Below, in pieces: positions 53,082 to 62,429 of a stretch of DNA of 64,000 nucleotides. Below the pieces are notes generated by a model, which saw only the letters and a list, made by a program, of their open reading frames with translations, had not been told where the DNA came from and searched no databases. This stretch comes from Asanoa iriomotensis (GTDB taxonomy: Bacteria > Actinomycetota > Actinomycetes > Mycobacteriales > Micromonosporaceae): contig NZ_BONC01000002.1 in the NCBI RefSeq assembly GCF_016862515.1, positions 124,001 through 188,000 on the forward strand, written 5' to 3'. The position numbers were made by a program, and so were the translations under genes. Every line of letters starts with the position of its first letter. Within the stretch, counting starts at the first letter, position 1.

Positions 53082-53792
53082 TCAGCCGTAGATTGAGGCG
53101 ACCTGTAGCTGGATGTCCACATCGCGCTCCTTCAGGAACGGGATCGGGTCGGTGGATTCGCCGTCCACCTGCGTTTCGATGCACAGCTGCGACCCGTACG
53201 CGTGCCCGGTGCTGCCGACCAGACCGATCATGTCGCCGGCCTTGACCTCTTGGCCCTTCTGCACGAAGACCTGCCTGGCGTGGCCATAAATGATCTCGGT
53301 GCCGTCGCCGTGGTCGATGATCACGGCCATCCCGTATCCACCGATCCAGCCGGCTTCCTTGACGACACCGGCGTGCATCGCGGCGAACGGGGTGCCCTCG
53401 GGCGCGACCAGGTCGATGCCGGCGTGCAGTTGCTTGCCCTGCATGCCGTAAGGGTTGGTGAAGGTGTAGCCGGTGAGCGGGAGCTGCCAGATGTCGGAGG
53501 GCTCGGCGAGCGAGGTCTCCATCTTGTCGGCGGAGCGGTCCTCGGACCGGGACGCCTTCTCCGCGCTCTGCCCGCGCTCCTGCAGCGCGTTGTCGACCGC
53601 GCTGCCGTGCAGCGCGTCGAGGACCTGGGGGTCGACGGCCTTGGCGTCGGGCATCGCGCTCGCGCCGAGGGCGACCACGCCGGCACCGACGAACGCGCCG
53701 GTGACCACGATCGCGTAGCGACTGCGGGGCGGGGTAGGGACGCGTCGCCGGCCGCGATAGCGGTCCTTCTCAGACGACAAGCGCTGGCGCAC
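53082..53792 (-). CDS. M23-family protein with degenerate active site
   Basis: A 236-residue protein with an Arg-rich N-terminus, one transmembrane helix (YAIVVTGAFVGAGVVALGAS), a helical linker with coiled-coil tendency (ALQERGQSAEKASRSEDRSA) and a LytM-like domain. The first zinc motif is kept (LHAGIDLVAP) and a histidine remains in IIYGHARQVF. The essential HxH of GPHLHFE reads GSQLCIE, so catalytic and zinc-binding histidines are lost. It is probably not a protease. Degenerate LytM proteins can activate or scaffold other wall enzymes, as EnvC does (family knowledge). GTG 53792 has GGAGGG 5 bp upstream. Confidence 0.85.
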   Translation of the reverse strand: MRQRLSSEKDRYRGRRRVPTPPRSRYAIVVTGAFVGAGVVALGASAMPDAKAVDPQVLDALHGSAVDNALQERGQSAEKASRSEDRSADKMETSLAEPSDIWQLPLTGYTFTNPYGMQGKQLHAGIDLVAPEGTPFAAMHAGVVKEAGWIGGYGMAVIIDHGDGTEIIYGHARQVFVQKGQEVKAGDMIGLVGSTGHAYGSQLCIETQVDGESTDPIPFLKERDVDIQLQVASIYG

Positions 53793-54140
53793 GCACACCC
53801 TCCGTTGTCGGAACAATGGGGCGGCCGCGGCGTTTGCTCACGGGGGGTGAACGCCGGTGATCCGCAGTGCCTTTCCGGGGGGATCGGATTGGCAGCCGTG
53901 GGACACGGTAGCCAACCCTTAAGCGACTCTCAAGCTGAAGAAGCGTTTCGCGGACATTAAGTCCGACCGCCCGCAGTGGAATGCCTGATTTCGTAACCTT
54001 TTGTGGGGAGCCTCGTTAATAGCTCTCCGTCACATAGAGCATTACTTATTGTTATGTGGCGCGCCGGACCCGGTGTCGCCCCTAAGGGCCCGACCGGGTT
54101 ACCGTTCGTTCAGGCAACGAAGCCATGTGGAGGCACGAGC
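53793..54140. other. Shared control region of the second M23 gene and the B12-binding gene
   Basis: A 348-bp divergent intergenic region with no protein-like frame. On the minus strand CGCTTAAGGGTTGGCTACC and, further on, GGCTGCCAATCCGATC recall the conserved blocks of ydaO-type riboswitches, less well than in the other M23 leader. The half near 54000-54060 is AT-richer and should hold the promoter of the B12-binding gene. Confidence 0.35.
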
Positions 54141-54545
54141 ATGAGTGCACGGGTGCGGGTTGTGGTCGCCAAGCCGGGCCTGGACGGCCACGACCGGGGC
54201 GCCAAGATTGTCGCGCGCGCGCTGCGCGACGCCGGCATGGAGGTCGTCTACACGGGTCTGCACCAGACACCGGAGCAGATCGTCGAGACCGCCATCCAGG
54301 AGGACGCGGACGCGGTCGGCCTGTCTGTGCTGTCGGGCGCGCACATGACGCTGTTCAAGCGCGTCCTCGAACTGCTCGAGTCCCGTGGCGCCGGCGACAT
54401 CGTGGTGTTCGGCGGGGGCATCATTCCCGAAGCCGACATTCCCGAATTGCAGCGGATGGGCGTGGCGAAGATCTTCACGCCGGGCGCACCCACCCAAACC
54501 ATCGTCGACTGGGTTCGGGAAAACGTCGCGCAACCTGTCGGCTGA
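54141..54545 (+). CDS. Stand-alone cobalamin-binding protein (methylmalonyl-CoA mutase small-domain type)
   Basis: A 134-residue protein consisting of a single B12-binding Rossmann domain. The base-off cobalamin motif D-x-H-x-x-G is present as [11 protein letters not shown] at residues 11-21, with the downstream [13 protein letters not shown] (S-x-L) and [11 protein letters not shown] (GG) motifs. In mutases such as IcmB/MutB this domain is fused or paired with a catalytic TIM-barrel subunit; none is encoded nearby. Start ATG 54141 has GGAGG about 9 bp upstream. Similar genes lie near sucCD in other actinomycetes, suggesting a link to the methylmalonyl-CoA/succinyl-CoA route (inferred). Confidence 0.88.
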   Translation: MSARVRVVVAKPGLDGHDRGAKIVARALRDAGMEVVYTGLHQTPEQIVETAIQEDADAVGLSVLSGAHMTLFKRVLELLESRGAGDIVVFGGGIIPEADIPELQRMGVAKIFTPGAPTQTIVDWVRENVAQPVG

Positions 54546-54895
54546 GCTGCCGAAAGGCGCTTTAGTAAGAAAGCAGAAAAGGGGAGAGGCCGGACGCACC
54601 CCTCACACGCCCGGCCTCTCTATGCACGATGCCCCGCCGCCACCCCTCGACCGACAGGGCATCGGCCGTCTTCGTCGGCTTTGTCGCTTGCGTGCCGACA
54701 CTCACATCAACGACGCCCTTATCCGGCGGTTACGCGCCATCTCAGAAATTTCCGGGAAGCCCGACCCTGTGGAGTGCCGCACACCCGCGACCCAGCCGGG
54801 TTGCCGACTCCGCCCGCGTGGATAGGCTCCCCTCAAACACCAGAATGGGCGCGGCGCAACGGTGCGCCGGCCGGATGAGGACGGGACGCGTAGAC
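54546..54895. other. Intergenic region between the B12-binding gene and sucC
   Basis: 350 bp without a recognisable gene. It holds a terminator hairpin at 54584-54620. The sucC promoter should lie in its second half, but I could not place it. GAGGACGGGAC before 54896 provides the ribosome site. Confidence 0.5.
54584..54620. terminator. Hairpin after the B12-binding gene
   Basis: GAGAGGCCGG / CCGGCCTCTC is a perfect 10-bp stem with a 17-base loop. It lacks a plus-strand T-run but lies where the transcript should end. Confidence 0.6.
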
Positions 54896-56074
54896 GTGGA
54901 CCTGTACGAGTACCAGGGGCGCGATCTCTTCGAGCGGCACGGGCTCCCCGTGCTCGCCGGCGGTGTCGCCGAGACCCCGGAGGAGGCCCGCGCGATCGCC
55001 GAGCGCCTCGGTGGCCGCGTGGTCGTGAAGGCCCAGGTCAAGGTCGGTGGCCGCGGCAAGGCCGGCGGCGTGAAGCTGGCCGACGGGCCGGAGGAGACGC
55101 ATGCCCGGGCGAGCGACATCCTCGGGATGGACATCAAGGGCCATACGGTCCACAAGGTGATGCTGGCGGAGACCGCCGACATCACCGAGGAATACTACTT
55201 CTCCTACCTGCTGGACCGCGCCAACCGCACGTTCCTGTGCATCGCGAGCGTGGCCGGCGGCATGGACATCGAGCAGGTCGCCGCGCAGACCCCCGACAAG
55301 GTCGCCAAGGTCGCCATCGACGCCAACAAGGGCGTCGACGTCGCGACCGCGAAGGAGATCGTCGCCAAGGCGCAGTTCCCCGCCGAGGTGGCCGACGAGA
55401 TCATCGAGATCGCGATCAAGCTGTGGCGGGCGTTCGTCGCCGAGGACGCCACGCTGGTCGAGGTCAACCCCCTCGCCAAGGTGGCCGGCGGCCGCGTGCT
55501 GTGCCTCGACGCCAAGGTCACGCTCGACGAGAACGCCGGCTTCCGGCACCCCGACCACGAGGCGCTGGTCGACCAGAGCGCGGTCGACCCGCTGGAGCGG
55601 GCCGCCAAGGAGAAGGACCTCAACTACGTCAAGCTCGACGGCGAGGTCGGGATCATCGGCAACGGCGCGGGCCTGGTCATGTCGACGCTCGACGTCGTCG
55701 CGTACGCGGGCGAGTCGCACGGCGGCGTCAAGCCGGCCAACTTCCTCGACATCGGCGGCGGCGCGAGCGCGGCGGTCATGGCCAACGGCCTCGAGATCGT
55801 GCTCTCCGACCCGAGCGTCAAGAGCGTGTTCGTCAACGTCTTCGGCGGCATCACCGCTTGCGACGAGGTCGCCAACGGCATCATCCAGGCGCTGGCGCTG
55901 CTCGAGCAGCGCGGCGAGGCGGTCACCAAGCCGCTGGTCGTCCGGCTGGACGGCAACAACGCCGAGGCCGGTCGGGCGATTCTCGACGGCGCGGCGAACC
56001 CGCTCGTCGAGCGGGTGGACACGATGGACGGTGCGGCGCAGCGTGCCGCCGAGCTCGCGGCTGCGGGGGTCTGA
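54896..56074 (+). CDS. sucC: Succinate-CoA ligase (ADP-forming) subunit beta
   Basis: A 392-residue subunit starting at GTG ([20 protein letters not shown]). The ATP-grasp domain includes [20 protein letters not shown]; metal and phosphate residues lie in [10 protein letters not shown] and [16 protein letters not shown]. The C-terminal CoA-ligase domain has [20 protein letters not shown] and [15 protein letters not shown]. With SucD it couples succinyl-CoA to nucleotide phosphorylation in the TCA cycle. sucD follows after 3 bp. Confidence 0.98.
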   Translation: MDLYEYQGRDLFERHGLPVLAGGVAETPEEARAIAERLGGRVVVKAQVKVGGRGKAGGVKLADGPEETHARASDILGMDIKGHTVHKVMLAETADITEEYYFSYLLDRANRTFLCIASVAGGMDIEQVAAQTPDKVAKVAIDANKGVDVATAKEIVAKAQFPAEVADEIIEIAIKLWRAFVAEDATLVEVNPLAKVAGGRVLCLDAKVTLDENAGFRHPDHEALVDQSAVDPLERAAKEKDLNYVKLDGEVGIIGNGAGLVMSTLDVVAYAGESHGGVKPANFLDIGGGASAAVMANGLEIVLSDPSVKSVFVNVFGGITACDEVANGIIQALALLEQRGEAVTKPLVVRLDGNNAEAGRAILDGAANPLVERVDTMDGAAQRAAELAAAGV

Positions 56075-56077
56075 GAC

Positions 56078-56965
56078 ATGGCGATCTGGCTGACCAAGGA
56101 CTCCAAGGTCATCGTTCAGGGCATGACCGGCTCGGAGGGTTCCAAGCACACCCGCCGGATGCTGGCCGCCGGCACCCACGTCGTGGGCGGCGTCAACCCG
56201 CGCAAGGCGGGCCAGACCGTCGACTTCGACGGCACGGCGCTGCCGGTGTTCGCGTCGGTCGCCGACGCGATGAAGGAGACCGGGGCTGACGTCTCCGTCA
56301 TCTTCGTGCCGCCGCAGTTCACCAAGGCCGCCGTGGTCGAGGCGATCGACGCCGAGATCCCGCTGGCCGTGGTGATCACCGAGGGCGTGCCGGTGCACGA
56401 CACCGCCGCGTTCTGGGCCTACAACGTCGAGAAGGGCCAGCAGACGCGGATCATCGGGCCGAACTGCCCGGGCATCGCGTCGCCGGGTGCGTCGAACGCG
56501 GGCATCATCCCCGCCGACATCACCCCCGCCGGCCGCATCGGCCTGGTCAGCAAGAGCGGCACGCTGACCTACCAGCTGATGTACGAGCTGCGCGACATCG
56601 GCTTCTCGACCAGCGTCGGCATCGGCGGTGACCCGGTGATCGGCACGACCCACATCGACGCGCTGGCCGCGTTCCAGGACGACCCCGACACCGACGCGAT
56701 CGTCATGATCGGCGAGATCGGCGGCGACGCCGAGGAGCGCGCGGCGGCGTTCATCAAGGAGCACGTGACCAAGCCGGTGGTCGCCTACATCGCGGGCTTC
56801 ACCGCGCCGCCCGGCAAGACCATGGGGCATGCGGGCGCGATCATCTCGGGCTCGGCCGGCACGGCCGACGCGAAGAAGGTGGCGCTGGAGGCGGCCGGCG
56901 TGCGGGTCGGCAAGACGCCGAGCGAGACCGCGCGCCTGATGCGCGAGATCATCCAGAGCCGATAA
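56078..56965 (+). CDS. sucD: Succinate-CoA ligase (ADP-forming) subunit alpha
   Basis: A 295-residue subunit. The CoA-binding Rossmann domain starts [19 protein letters not shown], and the ligase domain has [11 protein letters not shown] and the phospho-histidine loop in [20 protein letters not shown], where the active-site histidine is phosphorylated. [18 protein letters not shown] is conserved. Co-transcribed with sucC; a strong terminator follows its stop. Confidence 0.98.
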   Translation: MAIWLTKDSKVIVQGMTGSEGSKHTRRMLAAGTHVVGGVNPRKAGQTVDFDGTALPVFASVADAMKETGADVSVIFVPPQFTKAAVVEAIDAEIPLAVVITEGVPVHDTAAFWAYNVEKGQQTRIIGPNCPGIASPGASNAGIIPADITPAGRIGLVSKSGTLTYQLMYELRDIGFSTSVGIGGDPVIGTTHIDALAAFQDDPDTDAIVMIGEIGGDAEERAAAFIKEHVTKPVVAYIAGFTAPPGKTMGHAGAIISGSAGTADAKKVALEAAGVRVGKTPSETARLMREIIQSR

Positions 56966-56981
56966 CGGCATTTCATCGGGT

Positions 56982-57014
56982 ACGGGGTACGGCGCGCGTC
57001 GCCGTACCCCGTTT
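56982..57014 (+). terminator. Terminator after sucD
   Basis: ACGGGGTACGGCG / CGCCGTACCCCGT is a perfect 13-bp stem with a 5-base loop, followed by TTTCC. It lies between convergent genes. Confidence 0.85.
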
Positions 57015-57018
57015 CCAT

Positions 57019-57693
57019 TCAGTGGTAATAGACGCCCGGGTACTGGCGGGTGAAGTTGAGTACCAGGCTGGCCACGATGTTGATCACGCTTAGCGCGATC
57101 GCCAGCCAGCCCAGGAGTTGCGACTTGCCGAACCGGCGCGCGTCCCGCAGCGACAGGACGCCGAAGAGGATGCCGAGCACGCCGCAGCAGATCAGGCCGA
57201 TCACGATGCCGAGGACGCCCCAGAGCGTCGTGTGGTCCTGCGCGCCCCAGCCGGAGCCCCGCCCCCACGGATAGCGCCCACCTGGGCCGCCTGGTCCACC
57301 CGGGCCGCCGGGTCCGCCCGGCCCGCCGCCCTGCGGCGGGTAACCCGGCGGCGGATAGCCCGGCGGCGGATACCCGGGCGGCGGTTCCTGCCCCGGCGGG
57401 TATCCGCCCGGCGGCGGCCCGTATCCCGGCGGCTGTCCGTACGGCGGCGGCTCCTGACCCGGTGGCGGCGTCGGGTAACCGGCCCCTTGGCCGGGTTGGC
57501 CGGCCGGCGGCTGGTAGCCCGGTGGGTCCGGGTTGGCGCCGGGGGTCACCGGACCGCCGGGCGGATAGGACGGGCCCGTCGGTGACCCGGGTGGTCCGAA
57601 AGTGGGTTCGGGCGCCGCGCCGCCCGGCGGCGGGCCGGCAGGTCGATGCGGCTCGTCCGGATCCTGCCCGCGGGGCGGATATTCGGCGGTCAT
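57019..57693 (-). CDS. DUF4190 membrane protein with long Pro/Gly-rich N-terminus
   Basis: A 224-residue protein. The first 150 residues are low-complexity Pro/Gly/Gln/Tyr (repeats such as PPPGYPPPGYPP), probably disordered. The C-terminal 75 residues hold two helices around GVLGIVIGLICCGVLGILFG, then LRDARRFGKSQLLGWLAIAL, matching the DUF4190 family. ATG 57693 has GGGAGG 7 bp upstream. Function unknown; a related, shorter protein lies at 59357. Confidence 0.82.
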   Translation of the reverse strand: MTAEYPPRGQDPDEPHRPAGPPPGGAAPEPTFGPPGSPTGPSYPPGGPVTPGANPDPPGYQPPAGQPGQGAGYPTPPPGQEPPPYGQPPGYGPPPGGYPPGQEPPPGYPPPGYPPPGYPPQGGGPGGPGGPGGPGGPGGRYPWGRGSGWGAQDHTTLWGVLGIVIGLICCGVLGILFGVLSLRDARRFGKSQLLGWLAIALSVINIVASLVLNFTRQYPGVYYH

Positions 57694-57846
57694 GCGGCGC
57701 CTCCCGGTCATTCGGGCCGATCACAACGTTCGCCGTATGTTATCTCCGACTTTACGAAGCTTGTCCGCCTTTGCCGGTTTACTCGATGATCGACGTCCGT
57801 TGTGTCGCGCGGGACCCGTGGTGCCGGCGTGAAAAAGTAGTCGGCG

Positions 57847-59319
57847 ATGCGCAGTCCGAACCCCGACGGCCAGTCCCCGGCCGCCGACGACCGACGGGAC
57901 CCGCCCACGGGCCCCATCCCCGGCATGGGCACGGACGAGCAGGCGATCGGCCTCGACCTCCCACGCCACGACGACCCGCCGGTGCCGCGGGAGCCCCCGC
58001 CGGAGCCGGAGCCGGAACCCGAGCCCGAGGAGCCCGACGACGCCGGCCAACGCCCCACCGAGCGGATCGCCGTCGGGGAGCGCACCACCGAACGCATCGA
58101 CGTCGGCAACCGCCCGACGGTCCGGCTGCCCCGCCAGCGCCCGGCACCACCCGGCAACCGCGCGCCCCTGCTCGTCGCCGGCCCGGTCGCCGCGCTGTTC
58201 GCGGCCTGCTTCTCGTTCCTGCCGGTGGCGGTCGCGCTCACCCTCGCCCAGCTCACCGAAGGGGCCGGCCAACTCGGCGGCGCCACCCGGGCCGGCCTCG
58301 CCGGCTGGCTGCTCGCACACGGCGTGCCGCTGGGCACGTCGCTCGGCCCGCTCGGCCTGGCCCCGCTCGCGGTCGGCGTGTTCGCGGCCTGGCGGGTCAG
58401 CCGCGCCGGCGTGCACACCAGCCGGGCCTACGGCATCGCCCACCGCGGGAACCCGGTTGAGGCGGCCAAGGTGGCCGGCACCGTCGGGCTCGGCTACGCC
58501 GTGGTCGGTGCGGCCGCGGCGCTGCTCGCCGCCAAGCCCGGCCTCGAGGTCTCCGCGCTGCGGGCGTTCCTGCAACTGCTCGTCTTCGGCACGCTGGCGG
58601 CGCTGGTCGGCGCGTTGCGGGTGACCGGAGCCCTGCGGGTCACCGCCGTGCGCATGCCGCCGGTGCTGCGCGACGGGATCCGCACCGGCGTGGTCGGCGC
58701 GGTGCTGGTGCTGGGCACGGGTGCGGCGGTGGCCGGGCTGTCCGTGGCGCTCAGCGGCGGTGAGGCGGGTGACGTGCTCGGCGCCTATCACACCGGGGTC
58801 GCCGGGCAGGTGGGCATCACGCTGATCTGCCTCGCGTACGCGCCGAACGCCGCGATCTGGGCGACCGCTTACCTGTTGGGCCCTGGTTTCGCGGTGGGTG
58901 TCGACACCACCGTGCGCACCACTGAGGTCGACGTCGGCACGCTGCTGCCACTGCCGCTGGTCGCCGGCATACCCGACGGCCCGGTCGGTGGCCTGGGCGC
59001 GCTGTTGCTCGCGATCCCGCTGGTGGCCGGCATGATCGCCGGGTGGCTGCTGGCCCGCCGAGTGCTTCGGCTGCGCGCCGGTGACGCACACGGCCGGCAC
59101 CGCTCGTGGGGTTCGCTGGTCGGCGCCGCCGCGGTCGGCGGGCCGGTGGCTGGCCTGCTGCTCGGTGCGGCGGCGCTGTGCTCCCGGGGGCCGGTCGGCG
59201 GGCCGAGGCTGGCCGAGATGGGCCCGGTGCCGTGGCAGGTGGCCCTCGCGGGCGCGCTCGTGGTTACCGTCGGCGCCACCGTCGGCGCCGCGGCGACCCG
59301 GGCCCTCGCCGGCCCGTAG
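57847..59319 (+). CDS. perM: PerM-like integral membrane protein (DUF6350)
   Basis: A 490-residue membrane protein. An acidic, Pro-rich cytoplasmic N-terminus of about 100 residues (PEPEPEPEPEEPDDAGQR) precedes about ten helices. Features are LLVAGPVAALFAACFSFLPV, APLAVGVFAAWRVSRAG and LICLAYAPNAAIWATAYLLG. Family and position (between sucCD and purNH) match Rv0955 of M. tuberculosis, PerM, which stabilises the divisome protein FtsB and is needed for persistence. The same role here is inferred. Confidence 0.85.
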   Translation: MRSPNPDGQSPAADDRRDPPTGPIPGMGTDEQAIGLDLPRHDDPPVPREPPPEPEPEPEPEEPDDAGQRPTERIAVGERTTERIDVGNRPTVRLPRQRPAPPGNRAPLLVAGPVAALFAACFSFLPVAVALTLAQLTEGAGQLGGATRAGLAGWLLAHGVPLGTSLGPLGLAPLAVGVFAAWRVSRAGVHTSRAYGIAHRGNPVEAAKVAGTVGLGYAVVGAAAALLAAKPGLEVSALRAFLQLLVFGTLAALVGALRVTGALRVTAVRMPPVLRDGIRTGVVGAVLVLGTGAAVAGLSVALSGGEAGDVLGAYHTGVAGQVGITLICLAYAPNAAIWATAYLLGPGFAVGVDTTVRTTEVDVGTLLPLPLVAGIPDGPVGGLGALLLAIPLVAGMIAGWLLARRVLRLRAGDAHGRHRSWGSLVGAAAVGGPVAGLLLGAAALCSRGPVGGPRLAEMGPVPWQVALAGALVVTVGATVGAAATRALAGP

Positions 59320-59356
59320 GTCCTATCCGGACCTGTGCGGCGAGGGCCGGGACGGA

Positions 59357-59671
59357 TCAGTTGCCGGGCAGGTCGACGACGCTGAGCAGGACGGCCAGGA
59401 TCAGGATCAGCAGACCGAGGCCGGCGCCGACGATGCCGCAGATGAAGCCGGCCTGAGCCTGGCTGCCGTTGTTGGCCAGCCCCTGCGCCACCTTTTGCTT
59501 GCCCAGGTAACCGAGCACGATCGCGGCGGCGCCGAGCACGATGCCACCGACGCCGCGGCAGCACGCGCCCGGGATCGACAGGATGCCGATGATCATCGCC
59601 AGCAGGCCCAGCGTGTTGTTCTGCGGCTGGGCCGGCGGGCCGTAGCCCTGCGGCGGGTATGGGTTCGTCAC
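59357..59671 (-). CDS. Small DUF4190 membrane protein
   Basis: A 104-residue protein. A short Pro/Gln-rich start (MTNPYPPQGYGPPAQPQNN) is followed by two helices, the first with LLAMIIGILSIPGACCRGVG and the second with GFICGIVGAGLGLLILILAV, joined by a basic turn LGYLGKQKVAQGLA. It resembles the C-terminal part of the protein at 57019. It is divergent from purN; the gap holds the palindrome AGGCTAGTTAGCCT (59686-59699). Confidence 0.82.
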   Translation of the reverse strand: MTNPYPPQGYGPPAQPQNNTLGLLAMIIGILSIPGACCRGVGGIVLGAAAIVLGYLGKQKVAQGLANNGSQAQAGFICGIVGAGLGLLILILAVLLSVVDLPGN

Positions 59672-59685
59672 GGGAATGTCCCTCC

Positions 59686-59699
59686 AGGCTAGTTAGCCT
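59686..59699. promoter_or_regulatory. Palindrome between the DUF4190 gene and purN
   Basis: AGGCTA-GT-TAGCCT is a perfect inverted repeat 14 bp before the DUF4190 start and about 75 bp before purN. It may be an operator, but the binding factor is unknown. Confidence 0.35.
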
Positions 59700-59772
59700 G
59701 CCGATATTCCTGGAAGATCATCACTGCGTCAAGACCGGTCGCGAGGCGTGCCCGACCAGGCCGGTAGTGTCT

Positions 59773-60390
59773 ATGTACGTGCCCGCGTCCGCTCGCCTCG
59801 TGGTCCTGATCTCCGGCTCCGGCAGCAATCTGGCCGCTCTGCTCGACGCCGCCGCCGATCCCGGTTACGGCGCGACGGTGGTCGCCGTCGGCGCCGACCG
59901 CGACGGCATCGCGGGCCTCGACCGGGCCACCGCCGCCGGCCTGCCGACCTTCGTCGCACGGGTGAAGGACCATCCGACGCGCGAGGCCTGGGACGCCGCG
60001 TTGACCGAGCGGGTCGCCGCGCACCAGCCCGACCTGGTCATCTCGGCCGGTTTCCTCAAGCTGGTCGGCGCGCGGTTCCTCGACGCGTTCGGCGATCGCT
60101 ATCTCAACACGCACAACGCGCTGCTGCCGGCGTTCCCGGGCATCCACGGCCCGCGCGACGCCCTGGCCTACGGGGTCAAGCTGGCCGGCGCGACGCTGTT
60201 CTTCGTCGACGCGGGTGTCGACACAGGACCGATCGTCGCCCAGGTGGCGGTGCCGGTGCTGGACGACGACACCGAGGAGACGCTCACCGAGCGGATCAAG
60301 GTCGCCGAGCGCAGGCAGCTCGTCGACAACGTCGGCCGCCTGGTCCGCGAGGGCTGGACCATCACCGGAAGGAAGGTCACCATCCCATGA
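59773..60390 (+). CDS. purN: Phosphoribosylglycinamide formyltransferase
   Basis: A 205-residue enzyme that formylates GAR with 10-formyl-THF in purine synthesis. The phosphate loop [18 protein letters not shown] is at the start, the catalytic region [20 protein letters not shown] holds the Asn-His pair, and [15 protein letters not shown] is near the end. ATG 59773 and GTG 59779 are both possible; TAGTGT (59765-59770) suggests a leaderless start near the GTG. Overlaps purH by 4 bp (ATGA). Confidence 0.96.
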   Translation: MYVPASARLVVLISGSGSNLAALLDAAADPGYGATVVAVGADRDGIAGLDRATAAGLPTFVARVKDHPTREAWDAALTERVAAHQPDLVISAGFLKLVGARFLDAFGDRYLNTHNALLPAFPGIHGPRDALAYGVKLAGATLFFVDAGVDTGPIVAQVAVPVLDDDTEETLTERIKVAERRQLVDNVGRLVREGWTITGRKVTIP

Positions 60391-61943
60391 ACGACGACGC
60401 CCGGCGGCCGCTGCGGCGCGCCCTGGTCAGCGTGTACGACAAGACCGGGCTGGCCGAGCTCGCGACCGCCCTGCATGCCGGCGGTGTGGAGATCGTGTCC
60501 ACGGGCTCGACGGCCGCGGCGATCGCGGCCGCGGGTGTGCCGGTGACCAAGGTGGAGGACCTGACCGGCTTCCCCGAGGTGCTCGACGGCCGGGTGAAGA
60601 CCCTGCACCCGCGGGTGCACGCGGGCCTGCTCGCCGACACCCGGCTCGACACCCACGTGAGCCAGCTCGCCGACCTGGACATCGCGCCGTTCGAGCTGCT
60701 GGTGTCCAACCTGTACCCGTTCCAGGAGACCGTCGCCTCGGGCGCGTCCGTGGACGAGTGCGTCGAGCAGATCGACATCGGCGGCCCGGCCATGGTCCGC
60801 GCGGCCGCCAAGAACCACGCCTCGGTGGCCGTGGTGACCTCGCCGTCGGCGTACCCGATGGTGCTCTCCGCTCTGTCCGACGGCGGTTTCACCCTGGAGC
60901 AGCGGCGCGGGTTGGCCGCCAGGGCGTTCGCCGACATCGCCGACTACGACGTGGCGGTCGCCGAGTTCTTCGCGACGACGGTGGCGCCCGCGGAGTGGCC
61001 GACCTTCGCGGGGCTCACGCTGCACGTAGAGACGCCGCTGCGGTACGGCGAGAACCCGCACCAGCAGGCGGCGCTCTACACCAACCCGGCGGCGCCGGCC
61101 GGCCTCGCCCAGGCCGAGCAGCTGCACGGCAAGGAGATGTCCTACAACAACTACGTCGACGCGGACGCCGCCTGGCGCTCGGCGCACGACTTCGACGCGC
61201 CCGCGGTCGCGATCATCAAGCACGCGAACCCGTGCGGCATCGCGGTCGGCGACGACGTGGCCGAGGCGCACCGCAAGGCGCACGCCTGCGACCCGGTCTC
61301 GGCGTACGGCGGCGTGATCGCGGTCAACCGCGAGGTCAGCCTCGAGATGGCGGAGCAGGTCGCGGAGATCTTCACCGAGGTGCTGGTCGCGCCGAGCTTC
61401 GCGGACGGCACGGTGGAGGTGCTGTCCCGCCGGAAGGGCCTCCGGCTGCTCAAGGCGCCGGCGTTCGCGCCGCTGCCGGCCGAGTGGCGCCCGATCACCG
61501 GCGGCGTGCTCGTGCAGATGCGCGACGCGATCGACGCGCCCGGCGACGACCCGGCGGCGTGGCGGCTCGCGGCCGGCGCGCCGGTCAGTGACGACGAGCT
61601 GGCCGACCTGGCGTTCGCCTGGCGGGCGGTGCGGTCGGTGAAGTCCAACGCGATCCTGCTCGCGCACGACGGCGCCTCGGTGGGCGTCGGCATGGGCCAG
61701 GTCAACCGGGTCGACTCCGCGCGCCTGGCGGTGTCGCGGGCCGGCGCCGAGCGGGCCAAGGGCGCGGTCGCCGCCTCGGACGCGTTCTTCCCGTTCGCCG
61801 ACGGCTTCCAGATCCTGGCCGACGCGGGCGTCCGCGCGGTGGTCCAGCCGGGCGGCTCGGTCCGCGACGAGGAAGTGGTCACGGCGGCCAACGCGGCCGG
61901 GGTCACGATGTACTTCACCGGAGCCCGGCACTTCTACCACTAA
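60387..61943 (+). CDS. purH: Bifunctional AICAR transformylase/IMP cyclohydrolase
   Basis: A 518-residue enzyme for the last two steps of IMP synthesis. The N-terminal cyclohydrolase domain has [39 protein letters not shown] and [19 protein letters not shown]. The transformylase domain has [33 protein letters not shown] and the C-terminal [10 protein letters not shown], ending in GARHFYH as is typical. It feeds IMP to guaB. The stop codon overlaps the stop of the lipoprotein gene on the other strand. Confidence 0.98.
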   Translation: MNDDARRPLRRALVSVYDKTGLAELATALHAGGVEIVSTGSTAAAIAAAGVPVTKVEDLTGFPEVLDGRVKTLHPRVHAGLLADTRLDTHVSQLADLDIAPFELLVSNLYPFQETVASGASVDECVEQIDIGGPAMVRAAAKNHASVAVVTSPSAYPMVLSALSDGGFTLEQRRGLAARAFADIADYDVAVAEFFATTVAPAEWPTFAGLTLHVETPLRYGENPHQQAALYTNPAAPAGLAQAEQLHGKEMSYNNYVDADAAWRSAHDFDAPAVAIIKHANPCGIAVGDDVAEAHRKAHACDPVSAYGGVIAVNREVSLEMAEQVAEIFTEVLVAPSFADGTVEVLSRRKGLRLLKAPAFAPLPAEWRPITGGVLVQMRDAIDAPGDDPAAWRLAAGAPVSDDELADLAFAWRAVRSVKSNAILLAHDGASVGVGMGQVNRVDSARLAVSRAGAERAKGAVAASDAFFPFADGFQILADAGVRAVVQPGGSVRDEEVVTAANAAGVTMYFTGARHFYH

Positions 61944-62377
61944 GCGACGGTCAGCCGCAGCTCGCCTTGCTCGCCGCTGGCGCGTTGCGCGGTGAACGTC
62001 CAGCAGCCGGCCTTGGGAAAGAGGAACCCGGTGCCGTACTCGGTGCCGGGCCTTTCCCAACTGCTCGCACCGTGGCCGGTGGGCCCCCAGACCAGCGTGG
62101 CCGGGGTGGCGTCGGGGCCGGTGGCGCTCACGGTGAAGTCGCCGGACCCGCCGATCTTCCAGACGATCTTCGTCTCTTTCCCGGACATGACCGGTGCGGT
62201 CTGCCCTTCGGTGGGGAAGAACAGCGCCCACAGCGACCCGGTGCCCTGCATCTCCATGTTGACCGGCGTGCCACAGGGTGGTGTGACGTCGGCGTCCCGG
62301 TCCCCCGAACAGCCGCCCGCCAGCACCAGCAGCAGACAGGCCAGCACCACACCGGGACGCCGCACACTCATGACCAT
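61940..62377 (-). CDS. Small secreted lipoprotein of unknown function
   Basis: A 145-residue protein with a lipoprotein signal: basic start, hydrophobic core ([11 protein letters not shown]), then lipobox LAGGC. The mature part has two further cysteines (PPCGTPV and KAGCWTF) and a beta-rich sequence with [20 protein letters not shown], suggesting a small immunoglobulin-like domain. I do not recognise the family. Two in-frame ATGs (62377 and 62371) are possible; neither has a clear ribosome site. Convergent with purH, sharing 4 bp at the stops. Confidence 0.75.
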   Translation of the reverse strand: MVMSVRRPGVVLACLLLVLAGGCSGDRDADVTPPCGTPVNMEMQGTGSLWALFFPTEGQTAPVMSGKETKIVWKIGGSGDFTVSATGPDATPATLVWGPTGHGASSWERPGTEYGTGFLFPKAGCWTFTAQRASGEQGELRLTVA

Positions 62378-62429
62378 GTAGGAGCAGAGCCGCGACGCCG
62401 GTCCCGGGTTCCCGCGAGATCGGCGGGCG

